The translations under genes and the position numbers were made by a program. From assembly GCA_015522385.1 (NCBI GenBank), contig WAMJ01000252.1, forward strand, positions 1 through 48,144: a DNA stretch of 48,144 nucleotides, read 5' to 3'. The notes beneath the pieces are model-generated. The model searched no databases. It had not been told where the DNA came from and saw nothing but the letters and a program-made list of their open reading frames with translations. This stretch comes from Candidatus Heimdallarchaeota archaeon (GTDB taxonomy: Archaea; Asgardarchaeota; Heimdallarchaeia; Heimdallarchaeales; Kariarchaeaceae). Below, piece by piece: positions 23,916-32,793 of this stretch; positions within the stretch are counted from its first letter, which is position 1, and every line of letters begins with the position of its first letter.

Positions 23916-25807
23916 AGTTACCAAAGATCAAGATAAAGAAATTTAGGTTGTCCAAGAGATCAGAGAAGTTCAGTATGATCCTCTCAATTTCTCTCATCCC
24001 AGCTCTCATCGGGATGGGCTTCCTCGGAGTCACACTCTTCTACGTGTCAGAGACCAGCAAGATTGAACTTAACAGTGACTATCTAACAACTATCAGTCAG
24101 AACCAAGGTCTCTTGCTCAACGCATCCAAGGAGAGTTTTGAGCAGAACTTCCTACAGTTTGCTCAGGCATCAGTGACTATTGAACGTTATCTAGAGGATC
24201 TCTGGACAGGCAATATCACCACTTCGCTACCATCGTACTATATCAATCAGACCATCGACGGAAAGGATCTTGATCTCGAATTCTCAGAGAAGCATAACAT
24301 GGAGGTCGACTTCAAACGATCCTCCTATTTCGTCTACACGCAACCTGCCTATGGAAAATGGACGTCAGATGTCAACGAGACCATAAAGAGGAGCTCTAAC
24401 CTTGACTTGGTTCTGCCCTCAATTTACTCATCCTACCCACAGATCCTCTGGATGAATATGGTCTTCAACAACGGTGTTGTTCGAGGTTATCCATACGTGG
24501 AAAGGAATGTCACGGGATACGATCCACTTGACTACGGATGGTATATCGAGGAGTTCTTCAGGGGGAACGCATCCGATGGGCTCTACTTCTCCGAACCAGA
24601 GGTAGACGAATTGACCGGCAGATTAGTGATCCAGGTGGCCCAAAATGTATTTGTTGGAAACCAGTCACTGGGTATTTTAAATTTCGCCATCACCTTTGAT
24701 GCCCTCGATTCACTCGTTGTGAACACTGCTCGTAATTCACCCCGTTCCTCCGTGTACCTCTACACCTCGGGGCAGAAACTCAGGTCACATTCGAGATTGG
24801 ATGTTCCAAAATTCGGATGGAACGAGACGTACTTGAACACCTCAGTAGCAGACCTTGAGTTGGTCTCAGAGAACTACAGCGCAATTCTCAACAAGGTGAT
24901 ATTCTATAATTACGTCAATGAGTACATGGTGGTCAACGGAACTACCTACATGGCCAGCCTATCATCTCTTGACCATGCAGGGCTATACCTTGCGATAATA
25001 AGAGAGATCGACACCTCACCGGTATATGCAGAGTTCCCATTATTGGATCTCTTCTTCATACCCTCCCTTGTATTCCTCACTATCCTCGGAGCGATAGCAT
25101 TCGTCCAGAGGCAATGGGGAATTTTCAAAGGAAAGACCCTCGATGATCTCCTCAAGCCACTCGAAGAGATTATGGACAAAGCGGATCAGATCTCGGATAT
25201 GGTGGCTGGAGAAGGAGAAGCACCTGACCTCCAGCAAGTGATTTCCGACGCCACTGAGCAGGTTTCTGAGAAGGTCGCAGACCTCGTGAAAGAGAAAGGT
25301 GCAGAGCTTCGTGAAACGATGCAGGAGAAGGGTGAGGAGTTAATTGAAAAGATCGAGCAGAAGATCGAGACTGGGGAGGGGATCACGCAGGACGACATTC
25401 TTGACCTCGTGGAGGAGAAGATCGAAGAGAAGCTCTCACTGGAAAACAAGATCGAGAGCCTCATCTCCGATGAGAGTGAGAAGGGATCTGGCACGAGCTT
25501 CCTCGACAAACTAGCGGGTATCGGCCTGGACGTGGAGAAACTCAAGAGCGGGGATCTCAGTGTTGTCAATGTCATCGACAATCCTGCCACTAAGCTCCTA
25601 ACGATTGCCTCCACAACTGACTCGATAAGTGTGAAGGAACTCGCGTCCACCCTCGGTGTTGAACAGATGGAGATCAACTCGCTCCTGAAGTTCATGCCTG
25701 CAGAGACTGGTATCACACTGGATGTTGACACTGTCAAGTTCAACAAGAACATGGTACAGGAGAACCTCCCCCAGATTCTGAACATTGCAAAAGAGACCTT
25801 TATCTAA
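23912..25807 (+). CDS. dCache sensor with coiled coil and helix-turn-helix-like C-terminus
   Basis: A 631-residue protein overlapping the previous gene by 4 bp. A basic N-terminal 20 residues precede a membrane helix, then a dCache-like ectodomain (about 45-365, with YGWYIEEFF and VAQNVF), a second membrane helix (about 370-395), a charged coiled coil of about 120 residues (410-530, many Glu-Lys heptads) and a C-terminal domain (about 550-631) with TDSISVKELASTLGVEQMEINSLL, which reads as a winged helix. It has no HAMP, kinase or methyl-accepting domain. It may bring a membrane sensor directly to a cytoplasmic partner. It has no VWA, unlike its operon neighbour. Confidence 0.65.
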   Translation: MKLPKIKIKKFRLSKRSEKFSMILSISLIPALIGMGFLGVTLFYVSETSKIELNSDYLTTISQNQGLLLNASKESFEQNFLQFAQASVTIERYLEDLWTGNITTSLPSYYINQTIDGKDLDLEFSEKHNMEVDFKRSSYFVYTQPAYGKWTSDVNETIKRSSNLDLVLPSIYSSYPQILWMNMVFNNGVVRGYPYVERNVTGYDPLDYGWYIEEFFRGNASDGLYFSEPEVDELTGRLVIQVAQNVFVGNQSLGILNFAITFDALDSLVVNTARNSPRSSVYLYTSGQKLRSHSRLDVPKFGWNETYLNTSVADLELVSENYSAILNKVIFYNYVNEYMVVNGTTYMASLSSLDHAGLYLAIIREIDTSPVYAEFPLLDLFFIPSLVFLTILGAIAFVQRQWGIFKGKTLDDLLKPLEEIMDKADQISDMVAGEGEAPDLQQVISDATEQVSEKVADLVKEKGAELRETMQEKGEELIEKIEQKIETGEGITQDDILDLVEEKIEEKLSLENKIESLISDESEKGSGTSFLDKLAGIGLDVEKLKSGDLSVVNVIDNPATKLLTIASTTDSISVKELASTLGVEQMEINSLLKFMPAETGITLDVDTVKFNKNMVQENLPQILNIAKETFI

Positions 25808-25942
25808 AAACACCATTCAACTAGTTATCATATTCAACTTTTTCATTAACTGATTTCACTAGAGGACGTAATCATTCAAAGAAAGTGAACACAGTAATCA
25901 ATGCTATTTATCTATGACTGCCAAAGCTTTATTGGAGTCAGC

Positions 25943-26830
25943 CTAGCATACAAGATGCTCTTCATTCTCCGCACAGGTTTCAAACTCAGGCTGGAATGTC
26001 GTGTGTGTGTAACCGTAGGTCGAAGCGAGTTGAGTTGCCTTGTTCACCACAGCGTGGAAATCGATATCCTTCTCAAGGATGAGATGGGCAGTAAAGAGCT
26101 CTACACCCTTGGTCACTCTCCATGAGTGGTAGTCACAGACATTGATCACACCTTCAATATCCATGATGGACTCAACCAGTTTGTCTGCCTCAAGCGGGGA
26201 GGCCTCGAGGAGAACAAGGACAGACTTCTTCGTCACGGAGAATCCACTCTTGAATACAAGCAGAGAAACCAGAATGCTGGCGACGATGTCAAAGATGTTG
26301 TTCTTGAAGATGATGATTCCCAGACCGGCGATGAGTGCTGCCACAGATCCTAGGAGATCAGCCATAAGGTGGTGAAAAGCACCTTCCATGTTTACCCCAG
26401 AGTCCTTGTGCTCATTCAGCATATACATCCCCACGATATTGACAAGGAGACCAATGAAAGCGACACTCATCATCAGAGGACCGTCTATCTCAACCGAGGA
26501 TGAGAAGAAGCGATCCACGGCTTCATAGATGATATAACCCGCAATTGCTAACAGAGATACCCCATTGAGCAGACCGGAAAGAACCTCTACTCTTCGATAA
26601 CCATAGGTCATCTTCGAGCTACGGGCAAATGTCCCAATCTTGATAGCGACTAGGGCCAGTGACAGTGAGAATACATCATTGAGCATATGACCTGCATCAG
26701 CAAGTAGAGCAAGCGAGTTGGAGAGTATACCAGCAACGAACTCTATCACCATGAATGTCGTGGTGAAGATCAGTACGAAGAACAATCTAGCTCTCGGTGC
26801 GCTGGTAGGGGAATGGTCGTGTTCGTCCAT
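25943..26830 (-). CDS. Cation diffusion facilitator (zinc/heavy-metal exporter)
   Basis: A 295-residue CDF transporter with six membrane helices. The metal site motifs are present: H-x3-D in ADAGHMLNDVF (helix II) and HHLMADLLGS (helix V), and the signature SLALLADAGHM. The N-terminus holds a small histidine cluster (DEHDHS) and the C-terminal cytosolic domain follows about residue 205. CDF proteins exchange Zn2+, Co2+ or similar for protons. The frame extends to an upstream start at 26878, but a minus-strand TTTTTTTAACC about 27 nt before ATG 26830 supports the shorter, leaderless form. A 14-bp inverted repeat lies upstream at 26892-26905. Confidence 0.9.
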   Translation of the reverse strand: MDEHDHSPTSAPRARLFFVLIFTTTFMVIEFVAGILSNSLALLADAGHMLNDVFSLSLALVAIKIGTFARSSKMTYGYRRVEVLSGLLNGVSLLAIAGYIIYEAVDRFFSSSVEIDGPLMMSVAFIGLLVNIVGMYMLNEHKDSGVNMEGAFHHLMADLLGSVAALIAGLGIIIFKNNIFDIVASILVSLLVFKSGFSVTKKSVLVLLEASPLEADKLVESIMDIEGVINVCDYHSWRVTKGVELFTAHLILEKDIDFHAVVNKATQLASTYGYTHTTFQPEFETCAENEEHLVC

Positions 26831-26891
26831 TAGAGCCCGTTTCGTGCTCTTGGTTAAAAAAACATGGCTTCTTGACAATTTTCGACCCCCA

Positions 26892-26905
26892 GACGTTAAT
26901 ACGTC
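26892..26905. promoter_or_regulatory. Inverted repeat GACGT-TAAT-ACGTC, possible operator
   Basis: Perfect 5-bp arms around an AT-rich four-base centre, located 60-75 bp upstream of the cation exporter start and about 100 bp before the DinB-like gene. Short palindromes there often bind a metal-responsive repressor, but no regulator is adjacent. Confidence 0.35.
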
Positions 26906-27001
26906 ACTAATGGAGAATCGTAACGTGATATCAAAAATTCTATAAATTTAGATATACAACCTCCACAAAGATTTAACCTCAGATTTGTTCTAAAGAACTA
27001 A

Positions 27002-27484
27002 GTGCTGCAAGAGAGTATATTCACCCTAGAAAAGACCCCACTTATCATTAGAATCATCCTCAGAGGATGGGACGACATGCAGGGAGATGACCAGAGGGTG
27101 AGGGAAATAGTTAGTCACCTCATTGAAGGAGAGAAGACCGAGTGGTTGCCAAAGATCAGGATGATTCTCAACCAGAGGGGGCAGATTTCAAAAATTCTCG
27201 ATATCGACGAGAAACATCCGAACACTGATAAGGGACTGCTTGAGCTCCTTGACAACTTTGACCTCCTGAGGCAACAGAATATCTTCGAACTGAGGAATAT
27301 GGACATAACGGAGAAGGATCTAAAGATGAGCGCAGAGCACGAAACACTTGGGCTGATAACGGTAGAGAACCTCCTGTCGACATGGGTGTATCACGATAAC
27401 ACCCACATAGCCCAACTTCTCAAAGAGATGGGAAAACCATTCTGGAGAAAATTAGGACCTTGGAAGAGCGAATTTGGGAATTGA
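27002..27484 (+). CDS. DinB-like four-helix protein
   Basis: A 160-residue protein that fits the DinB/YfiT superfamily: a first histidine in VSHLIEGEKTEW (about residue 39) and a pair in WVYHDNTHIAQLLKE near the end (about 130-140), the three metal-binding histidines of the fold. Many members are thiol transferases or have unknown function. The start is a GTG at 27002, placed about 28 nt after AAGATTTAACC, which fits a leaderless message. It stands alone next to the CAT-anticodon tRNA. Confidence 0.72.
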   Translation: MLQESIFTLEKTPLIIRIILRGWDDMQGDDQRVREIVSHLIEGEKTEWLPKIRMILNQRGQISKILDIDEKHPNTDKGLLELLDNFDLLRQQNIFELRNMDITEKDLKMSAEHETLGLITVENLLSTWVYHDNTHIAQLLKEMGKPFWRKLGPWKSEFGN

Positions 27485-27557
27485 GGGGAAGAGATTCTAA
27501 AGAGAAATCTGGTCAATTTTATCTCTCAATGAACAGTAGATTGTATATTCCGAAAAA

Positions 27558-27632
27558 TGGGGTATACCGGATTTGAACCGGTGACTGATCGGTTATGAGC
27601 CGACCACTCTAACCAGGCTGAGTTAATACCCC
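27558..27632 (-). tRNA. tRNA with CAT anticodon (elongator Met or Ile2)
   Basis: Reading the minus strand, acceptor stem GGGGTAT pairs with ATACCCC, with discriminator A at 27558. The T arm is ACCGG-TTCAAAT-CCGGT, the D arm region TAACTCAGCCTGGTTAGAGT, and the anticodon arm GTCGG-CTCATAA-CCGAT. Total length is 75 nt with no intron and no encoded CCA. The first base pair is G-C and the acceptor does not match the archaeal initiator AGCGGG pattern, so this is either elongator tRNA-Met or the Ile2 tRNA whose C34 is modified to agmatidine; I cannot separate them. Confidence 0.9.
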
Positions 27633-27811
27633 CTACAAGTTGATACCTGTCTAACTTTGATCAGAATGTATCCTTCTAAAAATTTGCCCTTGGAATCATG
27701 ACGATGCACCCGTTTCGTTCGAGAATTACAAAATTTTTCCACAGGCAGGTGAAAGGTTAAAAGTGATGCCTCGAATAATAGAGAGTAGATAAAACTAGGG
27801 AGCGCAAGAGT

Positions 27812-28249
27812 ATGTTTTCGGATTATTATACATTCTTGGAGGTCGATCAACAGGTTCTTACCTTTAATGTAGGTGAGGAGCGGGTCGCTATTGAGCTGAA
27901 ATACGTAAAGAAAGTGGATCTTGCAGAGGATCTGATGCCACTTCCCCGTTCTCCACCAGGTGTTGAGGGTGTGATCCAGATCGATGAGGAACCATATCCA
28001 CTCCTCAATCTCGAAAGGTTGCTGGATCCTACAATCCCGTTCAAGCCACCTCAAATCGTTGTCCTTGTGAACACGGTCGACAACCTCTACGCAGTCCAGC
28101 TTTCCGAGCTCCCGAATGCATTGGAAAAAGTAGAGACAGAGTCAGGCAGTACTTCTCTCCCAGAGGAGTGGGTGAAGGGCTATGTTCAGTCGAATGACAG
28201 TAGTATTCCCCTTCTTGACATCAAAGCAATTTGGGAAGGTTTGGAGTAA
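27812..28249 (+). CDS. cheW: CheW adaptor (cluster B)
   Basis: A 145-residue single CheW domain starting cluster B: TFNVGEERVAIELKYVKKV, then SPPGVEGVIQIDEEPYPLLNLERLL and a final PLLDIKAIW. These match the standard CheW strands more closely than the cluster A version and there is no acidic tail. The stop TAA overlaps the next ATG by one base (TAATG), so translation is coupled to the tetra-CheW gene. It is expected to join a receptor to the cluster B CheA. Confidence 0.88.
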   Translation: MFSDYYTFLEVDQQVLTFNVGEERVAIELKYVKKVDLAEDLMPLPRSPPGVEGVIQIDEEPYPLLNLERLLDPTIPFKPPQIVVLVNTVDNLYAVQLSELPNALEKVETESGSTSLPEEWVKGYVQSNDSSIPLLDIKAIWEGLE

Positions 28250-29964
28250 TGGTTGAGTACACGGTTCTTCGGTACAGAGAGATCAAGGTTCTATTGGAAC
28301 TGGACAATTCTGTGGAGTTCCATCCGTACCGCGAGGCGAGTGTGCAACTCAATCACTACCCAGACTATATCGAGGGGGTACTCAGCCCAGCAGGGAACCG
28401 AGTGTCATTACTTGTGGATCTAGGGAGAATGCTCACTCTGCACCCCGAGGAGGGGGTGCCGGAGATTATTCTAGAAATTGCCAAGCGGGAGAACCTTTCG
28501 TTGAAAGTTCCACTTCCAGAGGTAATAGATATAGATATACCTCATAAAGATCTGTTCAGCGGTCATTTACCCTCCGCTGAATATTGCGATGTAGATGGTG
28601 TGACTTACCTAGTCATCCAGCTCAAGAATCTCTACAAGACCATCCGGAGGGACCTCAAAGAAGTTCATGTTCAACTCCCTGAGCTTGACCATACCGGCCT
28701 ACTGGACGAGATCTCCACCTTCAGATCAGCACCCTCTATAGAGATGAATACTGGGGGAACTGCACAAGAAGCAGTTCTGATGACCCTCGGTGACCTCCGA
28801 ATTTTGATAGATCGGGATTTTGTCCGTGAGATATTGCAGAGCATACCGACTTCCATCCCTCACCCATCTCGTAAGGAGTGGATTAGAGGATTGTACAAAT
28901 TTGAAGACGACTCCATACTGGCAATAGACAGCGTACATTATTTTGGTGTCACCGGACAAACCCTCATGGATGTGGTGATCGAGAAGGGGGATTCAATCTT
29001 CATGATGGATGCCGAGACCATTGAGAACGTTGACATGGCAGATTTCGAGCAAGTTCTACTAGGGGACTATACTGGAGATTACCTTTTCGACAACATGTAC
29101 TATGATAAAGAGGGGATAGTTTACCATCTGAACGTAGACTCGGTTATCTCAGACATCATCAGCTTGGAGAGGAAGATGTTCACCCTTGACTCTATACGCG
29201 AGTTCTTCAGCAGAGAACACCGAGAAAGAGACTTTAAGCTGGATGAGTTGCAGAGTTCGGAGGAGATGAACTACATGAACCTCATAGTTGACGACGTGAA
29301 CTGCTTCGTGAACAATATGACAATTGAACAGATCGGCAAGCCAGAGGACTATCCAGACCTACCAAAGATCACATTGGGAGAGGTGTTGGAGAGAGACTCC
29401 AATCCACAATATGCAGTTGTGACCGATGTGGGAACGGGACATATCGCACTCCTGTGCGACGAGATCACCACCACCCCTAGTTTAAGGACTCACGTTGAGG
29501 AGAAGGTCTTCGCCAAGATGAATCCGGTACTGAATGAACTGGGATTTAATGAAATGGTAGAGGACGGAAAGCATGTCGGAATTAACTTTGATCCTGTTCA
29601 GATGTCGAAAGGTCTTGGAACTAAGGCTGGTAAACTGAATAAGGAGGGGATTGAGATAAAGATAGGGGAGTCAAACTACGGGATCTGGTTCACGGATTAC
29701 GTCACCCTACTGAGGGTGGAAATTAGTAAAAACACATACCGGTATTTCTCGACAGAGGGTGTAGAGGAATTTCTGACAAAGGCGGATTCCCCGAAGAACC
29801 CTTTTGACCTTAGCGGGAGAATGGTGTTTGTCAAGTACAAGGGAGAGGAGTATGCGATTCCAAGGGGATCAACTCTTGTAAATGTGCAGAGAGATCTAAT
29901 GGATGGGGATGGATTTGTTCTTGATGGAGAACATATCAAAATAGAGGAGATAGGTGAACTATAA
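28249..29964 (+). CDS. Adaptor with four CheW-like domains (cluster B)
   Basis: A 571-residue soluble protein with the same layout as the cluster A tetra-CheW. I read CheW-like units at about residues 1-135 (YIEGVLSPAGNRVSLLVDL), 165-310 (WIRGLYKFEDDSILAIDS), 340-460 (EEMNYMNLIVDDVNCFV, degraded) and 470-571 (IEIKIGESNYGIWF to MVFVKYKGEEYAIPRG). Only the first keeps the usual G-V-x-x-x-x-G-x-x-x-x-x-V-D-L core, so the others probably act as spacers or alternative docking sites. The start is ATG 28249 rather than an upstream in-frame GTG/ATG at 28231 because of the TAATG coupling. The ends abut cheY with no gap. Confidence 0.72.
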   Translation: MVEYTVLRYREIKVLLELDNSVEFHPYREASVQLNHYPDYIEGVLSPAGNRVSLLVDLGRMLTLHPEEGVPEIILEIAKRENLSLKVPLPEVIDIDIPHKDLFSGHLPSAEYCDVDGVTYLVIQLKNLYKTIRRDLKEVHVQLPELDHTGLLDEISTFRSAPSIEMNTGGTAQEAVLMTLGDLRILIDRDFVREILQSIPTSIPHPSRKEWIRGLYKFEDDSILAIDSVHYFGVTGQTLMDVVIEKGDSIFMMDAETIENVDMADFEQVLLGDYTGDYLFDNMYYDKEGIVYHLNVDSVISDIISLERKMFTLDSIREFFSREHRERDFKLDELQSSEEMNYMNLIVDDVNCFVNNMTIEQIGKPEDYPDLPKITLGEVLERDSNPQYAVVTDVGTGHIALLCDEITTTPSLRTHVEEKVFAKMNPVLNELGFNEMVEDGKHVGINFDPVQMSKGLGTKAGKLNKEGIEIKIGESNYGIWFTDYVTLLRVEISKNTYRYFSTEGVEEFLTKADSPKNPFDLSGRMVFVKYKGEEYAIPRGSTLVNVQRDLMDGDGFVLDGEHIKIEEIGEL

Positions 29965-30330
29965 ATGGCAAAATTGATGATTGTTGACGACTCAAATTTC
30001 ATGAGAGCTACCCTGAGGAAGGCCCTGGAGGCAGCTGGGCATGAGATTGTGGCAGAAGCAGATAATGGCGAAGATGCGGTAGCATTCTATGCTAAACACA
30101 GACCAGATTGCACTACCATGGACATTGTGATGCCTAATGGGAACGGGATCGAGGCCCTGACGAAGATAATTGACTTCGATCCGGATGCACGTGTGGTCAT
30201 CATTACTGCACTCGGACATGAACCGATGATACGAAAGGCATTGGCCGCTGGTGCGATGAGCTTCGTGATCAAGCCCGCGGAGGAGGATGAGATCCTTGAG
30301 GCCGTGGATAGCGCACTGATGGGGATGTGA
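29965..30330 (+). CDS. cheY: CheY response regulator (cluster B)
   Basis: A 121-residue receiver domain with D8/D9, phosphoacceptor D53 (TMDIVMPNGNG), T81 (IITAL) and K103 (IKP). No output domain. It starts on the base after the tetra-CheW stop, and precedes CheA as in cluster A. It is the only CheY of cluster B, so it should serve as the output or feedback regulator of that CheA. Confidence 0.93.
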   Translation: MAKLMIVDDSNFMRATLRKALEAAGHEIVAEADNGEDAVAFYAKHRPDCTTMDIVMPNGNGIEALTKIIDFDPDARVVIITALGHEPMIRKALAAGAMSFVIKPAEEDEILEAVDSALMGM

Positions 30331-32069
30331 GAGAGATGCAGGACTTTTCATGGGAACCATGGATAGAGGACATGCGTAGGATCGAGGATTCGCTCAATGA
30401 CCTCCTAACAATATATGAGGAAGATCCAAGCAACAAGGAGATCAGCCAGAAACTGAAAATTGAGCTTCATTCCATGAAAGGTCTGATGGATGCTGTGGGA
30501 TTTAACACCGCCACTGAGACCGTCGTGGAGATCGAAGAAATCGTACACTCTCGTGGAGATGAGGTAGATGAAGACCTGATGGAGATTATCTCGGAGACGA
30601 AGAATAAGATAAATTTCCTTCTAAGGATACTCGAAGCAGGAGAGAACCTTTCCGTCTCAGAGATGGACAAGAAGATAGGATTCGAATCCCTTCTTCTCAA
30701 GGCAGGGAGGAAATTGACACTCGAGATCGAGATTGATGAAAAGCGAAGTATGATGTCCTCAAGGGCACTGAGTATCATCAACAGCATCAAAAAAATTGCA
30801 GTTATCGAGTCGACGAATCCGTCAAATGATGACCTAGTCTCCGATGCTAAGTTTGACATACTAAAGGTGGAAATTACTACACACGAGGGTAAGGACGAAG
30901 TCAAAGAACAGGTAGAGAATATTCAGAAAGTGAAAAGTGTCACAGTCTATGCTTCGGAGGATGCAGAAACCACTACGGGAGAGGAGGAACTATATCTCAG
31001 AGTCAAGCTCAAAGATGTTCGAGAAATAGGTGATGACCTCACAATTCTTACTGGTCAACTTAGCCAGTTGGAAACAGACCTCAGCCCAAAGGGGATGGAC
31101 GTCTTGAATTCAATTTACAACAGCATTGAGAACATCCAAGACGACCTGAGGAGATTGAGGAGTGTCCCACTTATCCAGATCTTCTCGGGACTTCCGGGAA
31201 TGGTCGGCAGGATCGCCAAGCAGGAGAAGAAACTGGTGGAGTTTTCCATGCAGGGGAGGTTTATCCGCGTAGACAAACTCATTGCCAACAATATCCTCGA
31301 GCCCATCACACAAATCATAAGAAACGCGGTCAGTCATGGGATCGAGCCGAGAAACGATCGACGTAAATTAAAGAAGAACCCGATAGGGCTAATCACTCTG
31401 ACAGCCTCTGAGATCAGGGATAAAGTCATCATTAAGATCACGGATGATGGAGCTGGTATAGATGTCAATCATCTGAAGAAGAGAGCGAAAGAGCTGAAGA
31501 TATCAGTCCCCAAGGACAACCCCTTTGACATTATTTTCGAGAACAAGTTCACCACGGGTGGGGAAGACGCCTCAATTTCAGGACGAGGGATTGGTCTATA
31601 CACCGCGAAGAAGAGAATCCAGATGATCGGAGGGTCGATATCCGTGAGATCCGAACCAGGCAAGGGCACGACGTTCACACTGGAGATCCCTAACACGGAT
31701 TCACTTTTGAAGTCGGTGATTGTAAGGAGTGGAGACATGAAATTTGCGGTCTCGACTTACGACATCGAGCATCTTGAGGTCATGACCGAGGTGGGTGATT
31801 TCTACCATTTCATAGACCGTGATATCCCCGTGGTCAGGATCTCAGATATTTTGAGTACTAAGGAGGACAAACTGCCCCAGCAGATCCTTCTTGTCTGTAG
31901 AGGTAGCTCGTCATACTACGCACTAGTGGTCGACGAAGTTCTTGATGAGAGACTCGCCAGTATTAGACCTCTGAATCCATTATTGAGTAACCTAAAGCTA
32001 TTCGATGGGACATTATTCGACGAGAACCAAGAACCGATCTTGGTTCTAAATACGTCGGCACTGGCATAG
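30327..32069 (+). CDS. cheA: CheA histidine kinase (cluster B)
   Basis: A 580-residue CheA. The Hpt histidine is H48 (ELHSMKGL). A middle region with LKVEITTHEG resembles the CheY-docking domain. The HATPase domain has a near-standard N box IIRNAVSHGIE, G1 DDGAGID, an F-box region FENKFTTGG and G2 GRGIGL. The CheW-like C-terminus ends in EPILVLNTSAL. Compared with cluster A the ATP-site motifs are less altered. The GTG at 30327 overlaps the cheY stop; the ATG at 30336 is an equally good start. Cluster B CheA should be a separate signalling hub from cluster A. Confidence 0.93.
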   Translation: MREMQDFSWEPWIEDMRRIEDSLNDLLTIYEEDPSNKEISQKLKIELHSMKGLMDAVGFNTATETVVEIEEIVHSRGDEVDEDLMEIISETKNKINFLLRILEAGENLSVSEMDKKIGFESLLLKAGRKLTLEIEIDEKRSMMSSRALSIINSIKKIAVIESTNPSNDDLVSDAKFDILKVEITTHEGKDEVKEQVENIQKVKSVTVYASEDAETTTGEEELYLRVKLKDVREIGDDLTILTGQLSQLETDLSPKGMDVLNSIYNSIENIQDDLRRLRSVPLIQIFSGLPGMVGRIAKQEKKLVEFSMQGRFIRVDKLIANNILEPITQIIRNAVSHGIEPRNDRRKLKKNPIGLITLTASEIRDKVIIKITDDGAGIDVNHLKKRAKELKISVPKDNPFDIIFENKFTTGGEDASISGRGIGLYTAKKRIQMIGGSISVRSEPGKGTTFTLEIPNTDSLLKSVIVRSGDMKFAVSTYDIEHLEVMTEVGDFYHFIDRDIPVVRISDILSTKEDKLPQQILLVCRGSSSYYALVVDEVLDERLASIRPLNPLLSNLKLFDGTLFDENQEPILVLNTSALA

Positions 32070-32080
32070 GAGGACAGAAG

Positions 32081-32692
32081 ATGACATTCACAAAGAAAGA
32101 TATTGAAGCATTCAAAGAACTTGGAAACGTGGGGGCAGGTCATTCTGCTATCGCTCTGACCAAGTTTCTCAAGAGAGAGGTAGACATGAGTGTTCCATAC
32201 GTGAGGGCAGGATCTATCAAAGATATCCTCGATAACTCAGGTATTGAACCAGATGAGATGGTAGGATACGAGATCATAGATATCAACAAACCAGTGAAGT
32301 ACAGGTTGACGGTGATTATGAAGGTAGACGTCATCCTGAACCTCATCAAGCTCATGTCTGAGACAACCAAGGACATAATTGAGTCTGTTGATGATCTGAC
32401 ACAGATGCAACGGTCGCTCATCCAAGAAATTGGATCCACCATCATGCTCAGGTACATTGCTGCGATTAACAAGATGATGAAGGTCGACTCGGTACCTCAT
32501 GATTCGCCCACGCTTAAACTTAGAACATTCAAGGAGACTGTCAACGAGATTGGATTCAAAGATATGAAAGGAGAAACCGTCTTCGTACAGCTTGATCTCT
32601 TCACTGAGCAGAAAAAATTTGAAGCCGTCTTGTTTATTCAACCCAGTCCAGAGTCCTTAGATAGATATAGAGAGGCATTTCACCTTAGTTGA
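32081..32692 (+). CDS. cheC: CheC-type phosphatase (cluster B)
   Basis: A 203-residue CheC, 11 bp after cheA behind GGAGGACAGAAG. The first site keeps the family spacing (AFKELGN, 22 residues, P) with E and N intact, but D/S at the head is glutamate. The second site (SLIQEIGS, 22 residues, P) has serine instead of asparagine, the same change as in the cluster A paralogue. It should dephosphorylate the cluster B CheY. No CheD gene lies nearby, so the usual CheC-CheD interaction may be absent. Confidence 0.88.
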   Translation: MTFTKKDIEAFKELGNVGAGHSAIALTKFLKREVDMSVPYVRAGSIKDILDNSGIEPDEMVGYEIIDINKPVKYRLTVIMKVDVILNLIKLMSETTKDIIESVDDLTQMQRSLIQEIGSTIMLRYIAAINKMMKVDSVPHDSPTLKLRTFKETVNEIGFKDMKGETVFVQLDLFTEQKKFEAVLFIQPSPESLDRYREAFHLS

Positions 32693-32793
32693 TATAATTC
32701 TTTGAATTTCCACGGAATGGGTTTCGGCAAAAATTTCACCTTGAGGAAATAGCACAGATCATGAATTCAAAATTTCGTGGTATCCAAGTTCTA

